In this document: piece after piece, positions 1 through 8,831 of the stretch
Numbering within the stretch: the stretch's first letter is position 1
Layout of the letters: the number at the start of each line of letters is the position of its first letter
Assembly (NCBI RefSeq): GCF_000708265.2
Contig: NZ_JCKI01000008.1
Span: 434,001-498,000, forward strand
Reading direction: 5' to 3'
Origin: Pedobacter sp. R20-19
GTDB taxonomy: Bacteria; Bacteroidota; Bacteroidia; Sphingobacteriales; Sphingobacteriaceae
DNA: 64,000 nt
Translations under genes and position numbers: made by a program
The notes under the pieces: model-generated
What the model saw: only the letters and a program-made list of their open reading frames with translations
Databases searched by the model: none
Told to the model about the DNA's origin: nothing

Positions 1-982
1 TACCTTCAACCCCTTCGCTATCTGCATCTAAAGCTGAATAAAACAACCCTTCTGGTGAAGTCATTTCATTAAAAACCCATTCAATGCTCTCGACAGCCGT
101 ACGTTTAAATGAATCAAATTTGGTGCATTGATAAGCCTCTATATATAAACTGATTAACTGTGCATTATCATAAAGCATCTTTTCGAAATGTGGCACATGC
201 CATTTATCATCAACCGAGTAACGGGCAAAACCACCAGCAAGCTGATCATAGATTCCTCCCCTGCTCATCTCTTCCAGTGTATGGCAAACCGGTGTAAAAA
301 TTGATTCATCATCGTTCAGAAATCCATATCGCAATAAGAAAACCCAATTATTGGGTAGCGGAAATTTTGGGGCACGATTATAGCCTCCATAGCCTATATC
401 GAAATGGCGTTTCCATGGATCAATAATTTCAGTTAAATGATCTTGAGTATAATCTTCTTTACGTTCAACAGCAATGATTTTTTCACTATCATTTATACCA
501 GCAGTTAGTCTTGCCGCGTATTCAATTGCCTTATCTGGTTCATTTGTCCAAAGTGCAGCAACATTTTCCAGTACATTAATCCAATCTGTTTTACGGAAGT
601 ATGTGCCACCATAAATCGGGCGCTGATCTGGCAGACAAATACAATTCAATGGCCAGCCTCCGCTACCAGTCATGAGCTGGATGGCATACATATAAATCTG
701 ATCAATATCCGGACGTTCCTCCCGATCTACCTTGATGCAAACGAAATGCTGATTCATTACTTCTGCCACCTCATGGTTTTCAAAACATTCTCGTTCCATT
801 ACATGGCACCAGTGGCAGGCCGAATAGCCAATACTAACTAAAATCAGCTTATTTTCTGCCTTCGCCTTTTCCAGAGCTTCTGTGCCCCATTCATACCAAT
901 GCACTGGATTATAAGCATGTTGTAACAGGTAGGGCGAAGATGCGTTAATTAAATTATTGGGTTCGGAATGTGTATTTGACAT
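1..982 (-). CDS. DUF255 thioredoxin-like protein (YyaL/SPATA20 family), partial
   Basis: The reading frame starts at ATG 982 and runs off the left edge of the window, giving about 327 residues of a family that is usually close to 680. The N-terminus carries the family hallmark: an SPYLLQHAYNPVHW stretch at residues 16-29, then a thioredoxin-like fold with a CHWC motif at residues 56-59 and the ERPDID and GGWPLN segments that follow. The missing half should hold the (alpha/alpha)6-barrel part. Members are proposed to be redox or sugar-binding proteins, but no firm reaction is known. The next gene on the right points the other way. The identification is firm; the function is not. Confidence 0.9.
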   Translation of the reverse strand, partial: MSNTHSEPNNLINASSPYLLQHAYNPVHWYEWGTEALEKAKAENKLILVSIGYSACHWCHVMERECFENHEVAEVMNQHFVCIKVDREERPDIDQIYMYAIQLMTGSGGWPLNCICLPDQRPIYGGTYFRKTDWINVLENVAALWTNEPDKAIEYAARLTAGINDSEKIIAVERKEDYTQDHLTEIIDPWKRHFDIGYGGYNRAPKFPLPNNWVFLLRYGFLNDDESIFTPVCHTLEEMSRGGIYDQLAGGFARYSVDDKWHVPHFEKMLYDNAQLISLYIEAYQCTKFDSFKRTAVESIEWVFNEMTSPEGLFYSALDADSEGVEG

Positions 983-1088
983 GAAATAAATGAATTATAA
1001 TATTAAACAAGTAAAGCTATAAATTATCTACAATGCTGCTCCCTTTTAGTTTTGTTTTTCTAATTTAGATGTCGATCAATTTTTGATT

Positions 1089-1417
1089 ATGGAATTAGCT
1101 AAAAACGATTTCTCAATATTGTTAAGGAAATCATTATTCAGTCTCGTCTGAAAGTTTACCGGGCTGCAAATTCTGAATTACTTGAATCTTACTGGCAAAT
1201 TGGTAAGTTGATTGTTGAGGATGAACAGCAAGGTAAAGCCCGGGCAGATTATGGCAAAAGTACGTTAAAGAATTTATCGCAACAGCTTACGCTTGAGTTT
1301 GGAAAAGGATTTGATGAAAGTAATTTGAGAAATATCAGAAGTTTCTTTAAAGCTTTTCCAATTCGTGACGCATTGCGTCACGAATTGAGTTGGACGCATT
1401 ACCGGCTGCTTTCCTGA
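1089..1417 (+). pseudogene. Decayed fragment of a DUF1016 (YhcG-type) nuclease gene
   Basis: From about 1118 one frame reads the N-terminal winged-helix part of DUF1016 proteins: NSELLESYWQIGKLIVEDEQ, then a YGKSTLKNLSQQL segment, then the conserved IRDALRHELSWTHYRLL block, followed by a stop at 1415-1417. An ATG at 1089 begins the usual MELAKNDF start but in another frame, which hits a stop at 1149-1151, so the first 10-15 codons are frameshifted. Intact family members are about 340-380 residues with a C-terminal PD-(D/E)XK nuclease domain; here that domain is absent. Another frame keeps a trace of the next block (LIRLEKK) before a stop at 1436. Remnant of a defence- or mobile-element-associated nuclease; no function expected. 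Confidence 0.8.
1359..1387. repeat. Perfect 14-bp inverted repeat inside the DUF1016 remnant
   Basis: The two arms, 1359-1372 and 1374-1387, are exact reverse complements around a single central T. The palindrome encodes the conserved PIRDALRHEL residues. The reading frame is lost about 30 bases downstream. Confidence 0.9.
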
Positions 1418-1440
1418 TTAGATTAGAAAAAAAATAGAAA

Positions 1441-2538
1441 ATGAAAATCACGCATACCGAAATATATCGCTTTAGTATCCCGATGGAACCCTTTGTAATT
1501 GCAACCGGAACCATGCATTTCGCACAGAATGTATTGATTAGAATTTATACGGATGCGGGCATCCACGGCATTGGTGAATGCTCAGCTTTCCCGATGATTG
1601 TGGGCGAAACACAGGATACCTGTATTGCGATGGCCAAAGACTTTGCCGCCATTTTAAAAGGTAAAGATCCATTGGAAATTCCTGAAAGAATGAATGATCT
1701 TCTGTCTTATGCCGATCATAACAGTACCATAAAAAGTGCTTTTGATATGGCTTTGTTTGATATTGCAGCTAAGCATGCCGGACAGCCGCTCTATAAATTT
1801 CTAGGCGGAACAAGGAGAACCATAGAAACCGATATGACAATTGGTATTGATTCACCTGCAGGAATGGCTATAACAGCATTAAAATATAAAAGTCTGGGTT
1901 GCCGGATTTTAAAAATCAAATTAGGGAAGAACATTCAGGATGATATTGAACGGGTTAAACAAATCCGTGACGCGGTTGGTACTGAAATCACCTTGCGCCT
2001 GGATGCCAATCAGGGATGGAGTTTTGATGAGGCGCTATTTGCGCTTAGTGAATTGGAACAATATAATATCGAATTTTGTGAACAGCCCATGCGTACCTGG
2101 TATGATGACCGACTCCCAGAACTGAATATCAACTCTCCTATTAAACTCATGGCTGACGAAAGCTGTTATAACCACCACGATGCCAGAAAGCTGATCAATA
2201 GCCAATCGACCACTTACCTAAACATCAAATTTTCAAAATCTGGCGGCATTTTAGAGGCTCAAAAAATTCATGAGGAAGCCTTAAAAAAAGGCATAAAATG
2301 CATGATTGGCAGCATGCTGGAAAGCCGGATTGCCTTAAGTGCTAATCTTCATTTCGCACTTGCTAGCCCAAACGTAGCGTTTTTTGATTTAGATACCGCG
2401 TTACTTGGTCGCCTGGTAGATCCTGTTGTGGGCGGATTGACTTATAATGGTTATTTCCTTGATGTACCTGAAGAAGTTGGGATTGGTGCAGAGGCTGATG
2501 AATTTTTCCTGGAAAAATGCGAAAGTTGGACAGTATAG
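1441..2538 (+). CDS. Dipeptide epimerase (L-Ala-D/L-Glu epimerase type, enolase superfamily)
   Basis: Predicted to interconvert the alpha-carbon stereochemistry of dipeptides such as L-Ala-D-Glu, which would allow reuse of murein peptides. The capping domain fills roughly residues 1-125 and the barrel follows. Visible catalytic residues are K158-x-K160 on the second barrel strand, metal ligands D188 (DAN), E214 (CEQP) and D239 (ADES), and the opposite-face lysine at 263 or 266. The D316-x-D318 motif near the C-terminus is the pair that binds the substrate amino group in characterised dipeptide epimerases, which favours this role over other muconate-lactonizing-type enzymes. Length (365) is normal. 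It is convergent with the GH25 muramidase, a sensible neighbour. Exact dipeptide specificity cannot be read from sequence. Confidence 0.87.
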   Translation: MKITHTEIYRFSIPMEPFVIATGTMHFAQNVLIRIYTDAGIHGIGECSAFPMIVGETQDTCIAMAKDFAAILKGKDPLEIPERMNDLLSYADHNSTIKSAFDMALFDIAAKHAGQPLYKFLGGTRRTIETDMTIGIDSPAGMAITALKYKSLGCRILKIKLGKNIQDDIERVKQIRDAVGTEITLRLDANQGWSFDEALFALSELEQYNIEFCEQPMRTWYDDRLPELNINSPIKLMADESCYNHHDARKLINSQSTTYLNIKFSKSGGILEAQKIHEEALKKGIKCMIGSMLESRIALSANLHFALASPNVAFFDLDTALLGRLVDPVVGGLTYNGYFLDVPEEVGIGAEADEFFLEKCESWTV

Positions 2539-2618
2539 TTCATTGATGTATTGGAGTCATAAGTTCAATAGTTTTATGGCTTGATGACACCTTACCCAAT
2601 GTACTAATGACAAATGAA

Positions 2619-3485
2619 CTATTTCACCAGCATATTTGCAAGTGAAGTACTATCACCATTAAATGCATTAAAATCAACCACATGGCCGATGCCATTTATT
2701 TTGGCTTTGTCTGAATGTTGCCAAAATTTCCAGCGGCTTTTATCCAATCTTAATTTGGGTTGATAATAATGTGCAATCCATAAAGGATATTCATCTAATT
2801 TTCCTTCGAGATGATCTTCATAAAACTTTAAACCTGTGTAAATGATCGGGCGGACACCCGTTTTCATTTCTATATAAGTGAGAAAATCTGAAAGCTCCAG
2901 CCTCATTCTAAGCGGAGAAACACCGTCTAAAGTTTCAATATCCACAACAGGTGGTAAATCGCCCTTTTCAATATTTACCACTTGTAAGAAAAATTTTGCC
3001 TGTGCCCGCCCACTTTTTTTTGGTCTAAAAAAATGATAAGCACCACAAATAATTCCAGCCTTTGGTGCTTCACGCCAATTGCGTTGAAAATATGGATCAA
3101 CTTGTAAAATACCTTCAGTAGCTTTAATAAAGGCAAAGCTGACTTTAACCTCATCTTCTTTCATTGCCTTTACTTTCTGCCAGTTAATTTTACCCTGGTA
3201 GTATGAAACATCAATACCATGCACCGTATATTTCTTCGGAATTTTAATATTAAAGCTTTTGTACGTACGATAATTTGGGTCTTGTCCCCAATCTTTAATC
3301 CACCGCCAAGTGGCTACAAAACCATTTAAAACATAACCATAATAAAGTGGTGAAAGTAAAATCAATAATAAGCCTGCCAGCGCAATTTTCATCTGTATAG
3401 AAAGCACAGCTGGCTTTTTCTTATTTAGCGCAGGCTTTCTGGTAGTTTGCTTTCTGGCAACAGGCTTTCGTTTTTCTGGCGGCAT
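2619..3485 (-). CDS. Glycoside hydrolase family 25 muramidase, membrane-anchored
   Basis: Predicted N-acetylmuramidase cutting the beta-1,4 bond of peptidoglycan. The first 30 residues are rich in Lys and Arg, followed by one hydrophobic segment (about 32-53) that should anchor the enzyme with the catalytic domain outside the cytoplasm. The GH25 domain starts at about residue 88: a HGIDVSYYQG motif with D92, FIKATEG at 119-125, and the catalytic D182-I-E184 in VVDIETLDG. Length (288) fits a single-domain GH25. No SH3 or LysM repeats are seen, so binding must come from the catalytic domain or anchor. Probably involved in wall remodelling or turnover. Confidence 0.9.
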   Translation of the reverse strand: MPPEKRKPVARKQTTRKPALNKKKPAVLSIQMKIALAGLLLILLSPLYYGYVLNGFVATWRWIKDWGQDPNYRTYKSFNIKIPKKYTVHGIDVSYYQGKINWQKVKAMKEDEVKVSFAFIKATEGILQVDPYFQRNWREAPKAGIICGAYHFFRPKKSGRAQAKFFLQVVNIEKGDLPPVVDIETLDGVSPLRMRLELSDFLTYIEMKTGVRPIIYTGLKFYEDHLEGKLDEYPLWIAHYYQPKLRLDKSRWKFWQHSDKAKINGIGHVVDFNAFNGDSTSLANMLVK

Positions 3486-3643
3486 AAATGTTTTATGTCG
3501 CTAAGTTGAGGAAAATGTAGTGAAATAAAAAAGGGATTGCCGGATTAGATTAATCTATATTCTTACTAAATGGTTTTTAAATTCGACAACAATATATCTG
3601 AATGAATAAATTATCGACGGTGTATTTAATAACTATCAATAAA

Positions 3644-4630
3644 TTATAAACTCACCTTTTCGCCAGCGTAAACAATGAAACCAGGCTTTCCGGCTGCATT
3701 ATATTTAAAGATAAGGTCATCCGTAGTCTGATGTTCCAATTTTACTTTTTCCAATAAATTCAGGGAAGAATCTTCATAACCTAAAAAATTATCCCTATAT
3801 ATCTTCAGCTCAGTAGAATAGTAAAGATTAACAGGATCAATGTTATTAATGTTTACTTTTATTTCATCGAAAGTCCATTCCTGATTTTCAGAACGATCGA
3901 TAATCTCTTTCATTTTATCTACATTAAAATTGATCAGTGTTTTAAGCTTCGTTGGCTTATTTTCACTTCTCTTCTTTGCGCACAGGTTTACCGTAATTTC
4001 CTCTGGTAGATAAACCACCCCTTCGCCTAACTGACTAGCCAGATTCAACATAATAAAAACCTGTGGCTCTGTAATGAGGGCTCTGTTTAGCGTTTCACTG
4101 ATCACAATATCTACATCAATATCTTGCAAAACATAATTGGTTGCATCAGCAATTTCAATAGATTTCACATAACTATTCAAATCGAAGGCTGTAATTACAT
4201 CCAATAATTTGTGGTAACTGTTCTCATTAATTTCGAGTAAGGTAAACTGCACTTCTGCAGGACTAAACTGCACCATTATCGGAAGTGCCAATGCGGCAAA
4301 GGGACCTGTACCAGCATAAAGAACATGTATGGGGCCATCTCCTTGCAGCAACTTATCTTTAATGGCTAAATGTAATCCCCTCACAAAACGTTGGGTTCTA
4401 AATACTTCTTTCACACAGTTAGCTGCCCAAAATGTACCAATGGCACTGCCAAACTTTGATCGAATATCTGTTCTGTCGGATATTTCATCAGCCTTTATTT
4501 CGCCAAGTTCAAATAAAAGTTGAGTATAAGAAGTAATGGCAGGTACCAGTTTATCATGAAAATCTTGAGGTAGAAGCAAATCATTGCTGATGTTAACCAG
4601 TTTATCTTTCAGGTTTTGAGATGGAAGCAT
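3644..4630 (-). CDS. Class I SAM-dependent methyltransferase with PRMT-like double-E loop
   Basis: A 328-residue protein whose middle third is a Rossmann methyltransferase: glycine-rich motif I (VLYAGTGPFAA) from residue 103, acidic ribose-binding E133 in LLEIN, and an IADAT stretch at about 160. The loop after the fourth strand reads SETLNRALITE (178-188), which places two glutamates, E179 and E188, as in the double-E loop of protein arginine methyltransferases. The N-terminal 95 residues are helical and the C-terminal 120 residues resemble a substrate-binding beta domain. No signal peptide. Divergent from the MFS transporter gene with about 180 bp between starts. Substrate unknown; a protein-arginine or small-molecule role are both possible. 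Confidence 0.65.
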   Translation of the reverse strand: MLPSQNLKDKLVNISNDLLLPQDFHDKLVPAITSYTQLLFELGEIKADEISDRTDIRSKFGSAIGTFWAANCVKEVFRTQRFVRGLHLAIKDKLLQGDGPIHVLYAGTGPFAALALPIMVQFSPAEVQFTLLEINENSYHKLLDVITAFDLNSYVKSIEIADATNYVLQDIDVDIVISETLNRALITEPQVFIMLNLASQLGEGVVYLPEEITVNLCAKKRSENKPTKLKTLINFNVDKMKEIIDRSENQEWTFDEIKVNINNIDPVNLYYSTELKIYRDNFLGYEDSSLNLLEKVKLEHQTTDDLIFKYNAAGKPGFIVYAGEKVSL

Positions 4631-4788
4631 TAATTTGAAGAGATTAGATTGTTAAATAAAGAATGCTGAAAGATAAAAAAGAATACAATTACTTACACCC
4701 TATCTGAAAGATTTTCTAATAAAATCGATGTCCGATCTAATAGGTAAAACTATCTTTTTATTTTAATATTAAATCGGCGGGGCTTTAT

Positions 4789-4796
4789 TACTTTTG
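4789..4796 (+). promoter_or_regulatory. Bacteroidota -7 box (TACTTTTG) for the MFS gene
   Basis: Matches TAnnTTTG exactly and ends 18 bases before ATG 4815. It overlaps the alternative TTG start at 4794, so translation should begin at the ATG. A clear -33 element is not obvious. Confidence 0.6.
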
Positions 4797-4814
4797 TGCG
4801 CTGGAAAAATTAAT

Positions 4815-6041
4815 ATGCTCAAACTGATCTTAAATACCTATAAATCATCCTTTAGTGGCCTGAGTCGTGAGACCTGGTTGCTGAGTATTGTCATGATGTT
4901 TAACCGTTGTGGTAGCATGGCCGTGCCTTTTATGGGATTATACGTCACTCAGAGTTTGCATAGAACAGAGATGGATGCGGGTTTAATCATTACACTTTTT
5001 GGTGTGGGTTCTATTTTAGGTTCGGCAACGGGCGGAAAGTTGACTGATATAATTGGTTTCAGACCAGTACAAATTTTATCCTCCATTATCGGCGGACTGC
5101 TTTTTATCGTATTCTCAACCATTACGCACTTTTCTACACTTTGTATTTTGGCTGTTGTGATTAGTTTTTTCTCTGAAGCATTTAGACCTGCAAATTTTAC
5201 GGCAGTAGCGCACTATGCAAAAACAGATACCATTACCCGTTCTTACTCACTAAACAGATTAGCCGTAAATATTGGTTGGTCAGTTGGAATTAGCATGGCA
5301 GGTATTATTGCCTCCATTAATTACAAACTACTTTTTATTGTAGAAGGCTCGGTAAGCATTTTGGTGGGTATAGCCATTATGGCTTTACTCCCTAAAGTGC
5401 AGGATTTTAGGAAAAAGGCTAAAGAAAACCGTATAAACATGGTGATTATAAAACCCTGGCAAGATGCTTTTTATGTTAAATTTATTTTGCTTACCACTCT
5501 TTTTATTACCTGCGCATTCTTGATGTTTAGGGTTGTTCCAGTATTTTTTAAGGAGGAATGGCATATTGATGAATTTGCCATTGGCATTATTATCGGATTA
5601 AACGGCGCAATTATAGCATTGTTCGAAATGATCATGATTAATAAAATAGAGAAAAAAAGATCACCCATGTTTTTCATCATCATTGGTTCCATTTTCTTTG
5701 CTGTATCTTATTTATTATTAAGTGCTCCAATTATTTTTCATATCATCACGGCAGTGTTAACCATTGTTACTTTTACTATTGGTGAAATGTTCGTTTTACC
5801 TTTTATCAATACTGTTGTCATTAGCCGGAGTAACGAGCATAATCGTGGCTTATATGCAGCGGGCTACACATTAAGCTGGTCTTGTGCTCAGGTTATCGGA
5901 CCTTTTGGCGGATTTTTTATTGCCCGTCATATGGGCTATAACTGGCTTTGGTTTGGGCTAGCTTGTGTATTACTGGTATGCGCTTATGGTTTTAGCCTGC
6001 TTGATAAAAAACAGCAGAAAGCTATTCTCGAAGCAAATTAG
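4815..6041 (+). CDS. MFS transporter (multidrug/exporter type)
   Basis: About 408 residues with roughly 12 hydrophobic segments in two halves separated by a basic cytoplasmic loop (KVQDFRKKAKE). The GGKLTDIIGFRPVQ stretch after the second helix is the major-facilitator motif A (GxLaDrxGrr). The overall pattern resembles drug-efflux MFS proteins of the MdtH/YfmO kind, driven by the proton gradient. The ATG at 4815 is preferred over an upstream TTG because the promoter box covers the latter. A strong hairpin ends the gene. It is divergent from the PRMT-like methyltransferase, so the two may share control and possibly a substrate, which is inference only. Confidence 0.85.
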   Translation: MLKLILNTYKSSFSGLSRETWLLSIVMMFNRCGSMAVPFMGLYVTQSLHRTEMDAGLIITLFGVGSILGSATGGKLTDIIGFRPVQILSSIIGGLLFIVFSTITHFSTLCILAVVISFFSEAFRPANFTAVAHYAKTDTITRSYSLNRLAVNIGWSVGISMAGIIASINYKLLFIVEGSVSILVGIAIMALLPKVQDFRKKAKENRINMVIIKPWQDAFYVKFILLTTLFITCAFLMFRVVPVFFKEEWHIDEFAIGIIIGLNGAIIALFEMIMINKIEKKRSPMFFIIIGSIFFAVSYLLLSAPIIFHIITAVLTIVTFTIGEMFVLPFINTVVISRSNEHNRGLYAAGYTLSWSCAQVIGPFGGFFIARHMGYNWLWFGLACVLLVCAYGFSLLDKKQQKAILEAN

Positions 6042-6074
6042 TTTCATATTCAGCTATAAAGCTGAATATGAAAC
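6041..6074. terminator. Bidirectional terminator hairpin between MFS and GH43 genes
   Basis: Perfect 15-bp arms (6041-6055 and 6060-6074) around a 4-base loop. It starts on the last base of the MFS stop codon and ends 6 bases before the GH43 stop, serving both converging genes. Confidence 0.85.
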
Positions 6075-6080
6075 CAAAAT

Positions 6081-7061
6081 TTATTTTACTTTTTGAGCCT
6101 TTACACCTTCATTGGTAATTACAACCGGCAGAATCATTCCGTTGGCATCAAATTTCATTTCATCAATACAAGTAACACGATGGTTTCCATCAGTTTCTGT
6201 TAATGGGCGACGGTGGTAAACAATATGATAAGTACCCTTTTTCTCATTAATAATAACAGAATGATGCCCGGCTCCAGTTGCAATTGATGGATCTTGTTTT
6301 AATATCTTGCCAATCCTTTTAAATGGTCCGAAAGGGGAATCACCTACTGCATAAGCGACAGAATAATCAGGGCCAGTCCATCCGCCTTCACTCCACATAA
6401 AATAATATTTTCCATTTCTGATGAACATGTATGGTCCCTCAACATAATTGTCTGGCGTAATTTCCTTAAAAATCTTTCCGTCTTCAAATGGCAGAAAACC
6501 ACTAAAATCCTTATTGAGTTTAGCGATATTACAGTGTTTCCAGCCACCATAAATCAAGTAATACTGACCGTCTTTATCCTTAAATACAAATTGATCAATG
6601 GGCTGTGCACCATTATGAAATTTATCTACCAGGGGTTTTCCAAGATGATCTTTATATGGTCCTTCCGGCCGATCAGCTACGGCTACACCAATGCCTCCAA
6701 TTTCCTGATCGCTCTGGATATCGTTGGCTCCAAAAAATAAATAATACTTTTTATCCTTTTGAACAATAGCCGGAGCCCACATGGCTTTATTTGCCCATTT
6801 AACCGCTGAGGTATCTAAAATATGATCATGTTTTTTCCAGGAGATTAAATCATCTGATGAAAATGCATCCAGAAAAACCTGCTCTTTATACTTGGCAGAA
6901 TAAGTTGGATAGATCCAGTATTTATTATTAAAAATAGCGGCGTCAGGATCTGCATACCAACCCTTAAAAATTGGATTACCTGATTGCTTAATCGTTTTAG
7001 TAGATTGAGCAAAAGAAGCAAAGCCTGCTAAAAGTAAAAGAGATGAGATTGAATATTTCAT
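6081..7061 (-). CDS. Secreted glycoside hydrolase family 43 protein
   Basis: Predicted arabinofuranosidase, xylosidase or arabinanase acting on plant polysaccharide side chains. From ATG 7061 the protein starts MKYSISSLLLLAGFASFAQ, a signal peptide with likely cleavage before or after Q19; the frame is open for 38 more codons upstream but these lack sense as a leader. The GH43 five-bladed propeller shows the three acids in order: base D38 (YADPD), pKa modulator D156 (PIDQF) and acid E208 (VEGPYMF). Length of 326 residues fits a single-domain enzyme without a binding module. It is not part of a visible polysaccharide utilisation locus: no SusC/SusD pair is nearby. Fine specificity cannot be stated. 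Confidence 0.88.
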   Translation of the reverse strand: MKYSISSLLLLAGFASFAQSTKTIKQSGNPIFKGWYADPDAAIFNNKYWIYPTYSAKYKEQVFLDAFSSDDLISWKKHDHILDTSAVKWANKAMWAPAIVQKDKKYYLFFGANDIQSDQEIGGIGVAVADRPEGPYKDHLGKPLVDKFHNGAQPIDQFVFKDKDGQYYLIYGGWKHCNIAKLNKDFSGFLPFEDGKIFKEITPDNYVEGPYMFIRNGKYYFMWSEGGWTGPDYSVAYAVGDSPFGPFKRIGKILKQDPSIATGAGHHSVIINEKKGTYHIVYHRRPLTETDGNHRVTCIDEMKFDANGMILPVVITNEGVKAQKVK

Positions 7062-7211
7062 GAGCACAATGTAAAAAATATTTATGTGGAAATGATTAAA
7101 AGTGAAATATTTTCGAGAGTAATTCAGACTAAGGCAACAGAACTGGTTGAAAAATAAAAGGTGGAAGTTATTCATGTTATTGAATGCCCTCCACCTCTTA
7201 ATTGATTCAAA

Positions 7212-8582
7212 TTATTTACTTAACTCAGCAAAATATTTGTGAAATAAAGGTAGCGTCTCTATACCTTTATAGTAGTTATAAATATCATATTTTTCATTTG
7301 GAGAATGCAATGCATCGCTATCTAAACCAAAACCAAAAAGTACTGATTTAATACCCAATACATCTTCAAATAAGGCAACAATTGGAATACTTCCACCACC
7401 ACGTGTTGGAATGGCTTTTTTATCGAAACTATCTTCTATTGCTTTTTCTGCAGCCTGATAAGCGATGCTATCCGTTGGCGTAACAACAGGTTCGCCGCCA
7501 TGGTGAGGCGTAACTTTAACCTTTACATTTTTAGGGGCAATGCTTTCAAAGTGTTTAGTAAAAATATCGGCTATTTCTTCTGAACTTTGATTAGGCACCA
7601 AACGCATAGAAATTTTAGCATTGGCTTTGCTTGGTAACACTGTTTTTGCACCTTCACCAATATAACCACTCCATATTCCATTTACTTCTAACGTTGGGCG
7701 TGTACCTGTTCGTTCTAAAGTAGAATATCCTTTTTCACCCCAAACTTCTGCAATATCAAGATCCTTTGTATATTCTGCTTCATCGTAAGGTGCTGAATTT
7801 AAAGCTTGTTTTTCTTCAGCTGTCAATTCTACCACCTGATCATAGAATGCAGGAATGGTGATGTGATTATTTTCATCATGCAGGGAAGCAATCATTTTAC
7901 AAAGAATAGTTGCCGGGTTAGCTACAGCGCCACCGTAAACGCCTGAGTGTAAATCTCTATTCGGACCAACTACCTCCACTTCCATGTAAGCCAAACCACG
8001 CAAACCAGTTTCAATAGATGGGTGTTCCATGCTGATCATTGAAGTATCAGAAATTAAAACGACATCTGCTTTTAAACGATCTGCATTTTCTTTCACAAAA
8101 ATACCAAGATTTGCAGAACCAACTTCCTCTTCACCTTCAATCATAAACTTAACATTGCAGGCCAGTGTATTGGTTTCCATCATTAATTCAAAGGCTTTTA
8201 CATGCATATAGAATTGCCCCTTATCATCGCAGGCTCCACGGGCATAAATTTTGCCATCTCGAACGGTTGGTTCAAATGGTGGTGTATGCCAAAGTTCTAA
8301 GGGATCTGCAGGTTGTACATCATAGTGGCCATAAATTAAAACCGTTGGCAATGAAGAATCAATTATTTTTTCGCCATATACTATCGGATAGCCAGCTGTA
8401 GCACAAATTTCTACGTTTTCTGCACCCGCATCCTTTAATTTCTGAGCTACATAATCGGCAGTTTTCAAAACATCACCTTTATATTTTGGGTCGGCACTTA
8501 CCGATGGGAAACGCAACAATTCAAACAACTCATCTAAAAAGCGTTGCTTGTGCGTTTCTACATAATTTTTAATCTCTTGCAT
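7212..8582 (-). CDS. M20 family dipeptidase (CNDP-like)
   Basis: Cytosolic zinc peptidase predicted to hydrolyse dipeptides. Zinc-site residues are visible in the family order: H86-x-D88 (YGHYDVQP), the bridging aspartate in ARGACDDKG (119-120), the catalytic glutamate cluster EGEEEVGS (149-156), D179 in LISDT, and the C-terminal histidine in DALHSPNE. The lid/dimerisation domain lies between roughly 190 and 340 with HSGVYGG at its start. 456 residues is typical of the CNDP/DapE-like M20 subgroup. No signal peptide. A TATATTTG box lies 18 bases upstream of the ATG. Confidence 0.92.
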   Translation of the reverse strand: MQEIKNYVETHKQRFLDELFELLRFPSVSADPKYKGDVLKTADYVAQKLKDAGAENVEICATAGYPIVYGEKIIDSSLPTVLIYGHYDVQPADPLELWHTPPFEPTVRDGKIYARGACDDKGQFYMHVKAFELMMETNTLACNVKFMIEGEEEVGSANLGIFVKENADRLKADVVLISDTSMISMEHPSIETGLRGLAYMEVEVVGPNRDLHSGVYGGAVANPATILCKMIASLHDENNHITIPAFYDQVVELTAEEKQALNSAPYDEAEYTKDLDIAEVWGEKGYSTLERTGTRPTLEVNGIWSGYIGEGAKTVLPSKANAKISMRLVPNQSSEEIADIFTKHFESIAPKNVKVKVTPHHGGEPVVTPTDSIAYQAAEKAIEDSFDKKAIPTRGGGSIPIVALFEDVLGIKSVLFGFGLDSDALHSPNEKYDIYNYYKGIETLPLFHKYFAELSK

Positions 8583-8599
8583 AACAAAATTAATTTGGA

Positions 8600-8607
8600 C
8601 AAATATA
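8600..8607 (-). promoter_or_regulatory. Bacteroidota -7 box (TATATTTG) for the M20 dipeptidase
   Basis: Exact TAnnTTTG match on the minus strand, 18 bases before ATG 8582, giving a predicted leader of about 14 bases. Confidence 0.6.
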
Positions 8608-8831
8608 AGGTTTTAACATAAAAGGCATATTCAATAATATCCGACTAATAGCTTTATTAAATTATGAAGAAAAAGACTACATTATTAATCGTCTAGGAGT
8701 CAATTTAGAAGAGCAAAAGCTTATATCTTTTCACCTGATAAAATTTTATATTCATAAATCGTTTTAATCATTTTTTTGTAAATTGCAGCCTTAATAGACA
8801 TCTTAAAAATCAACCAGAATGATCATTTGTA

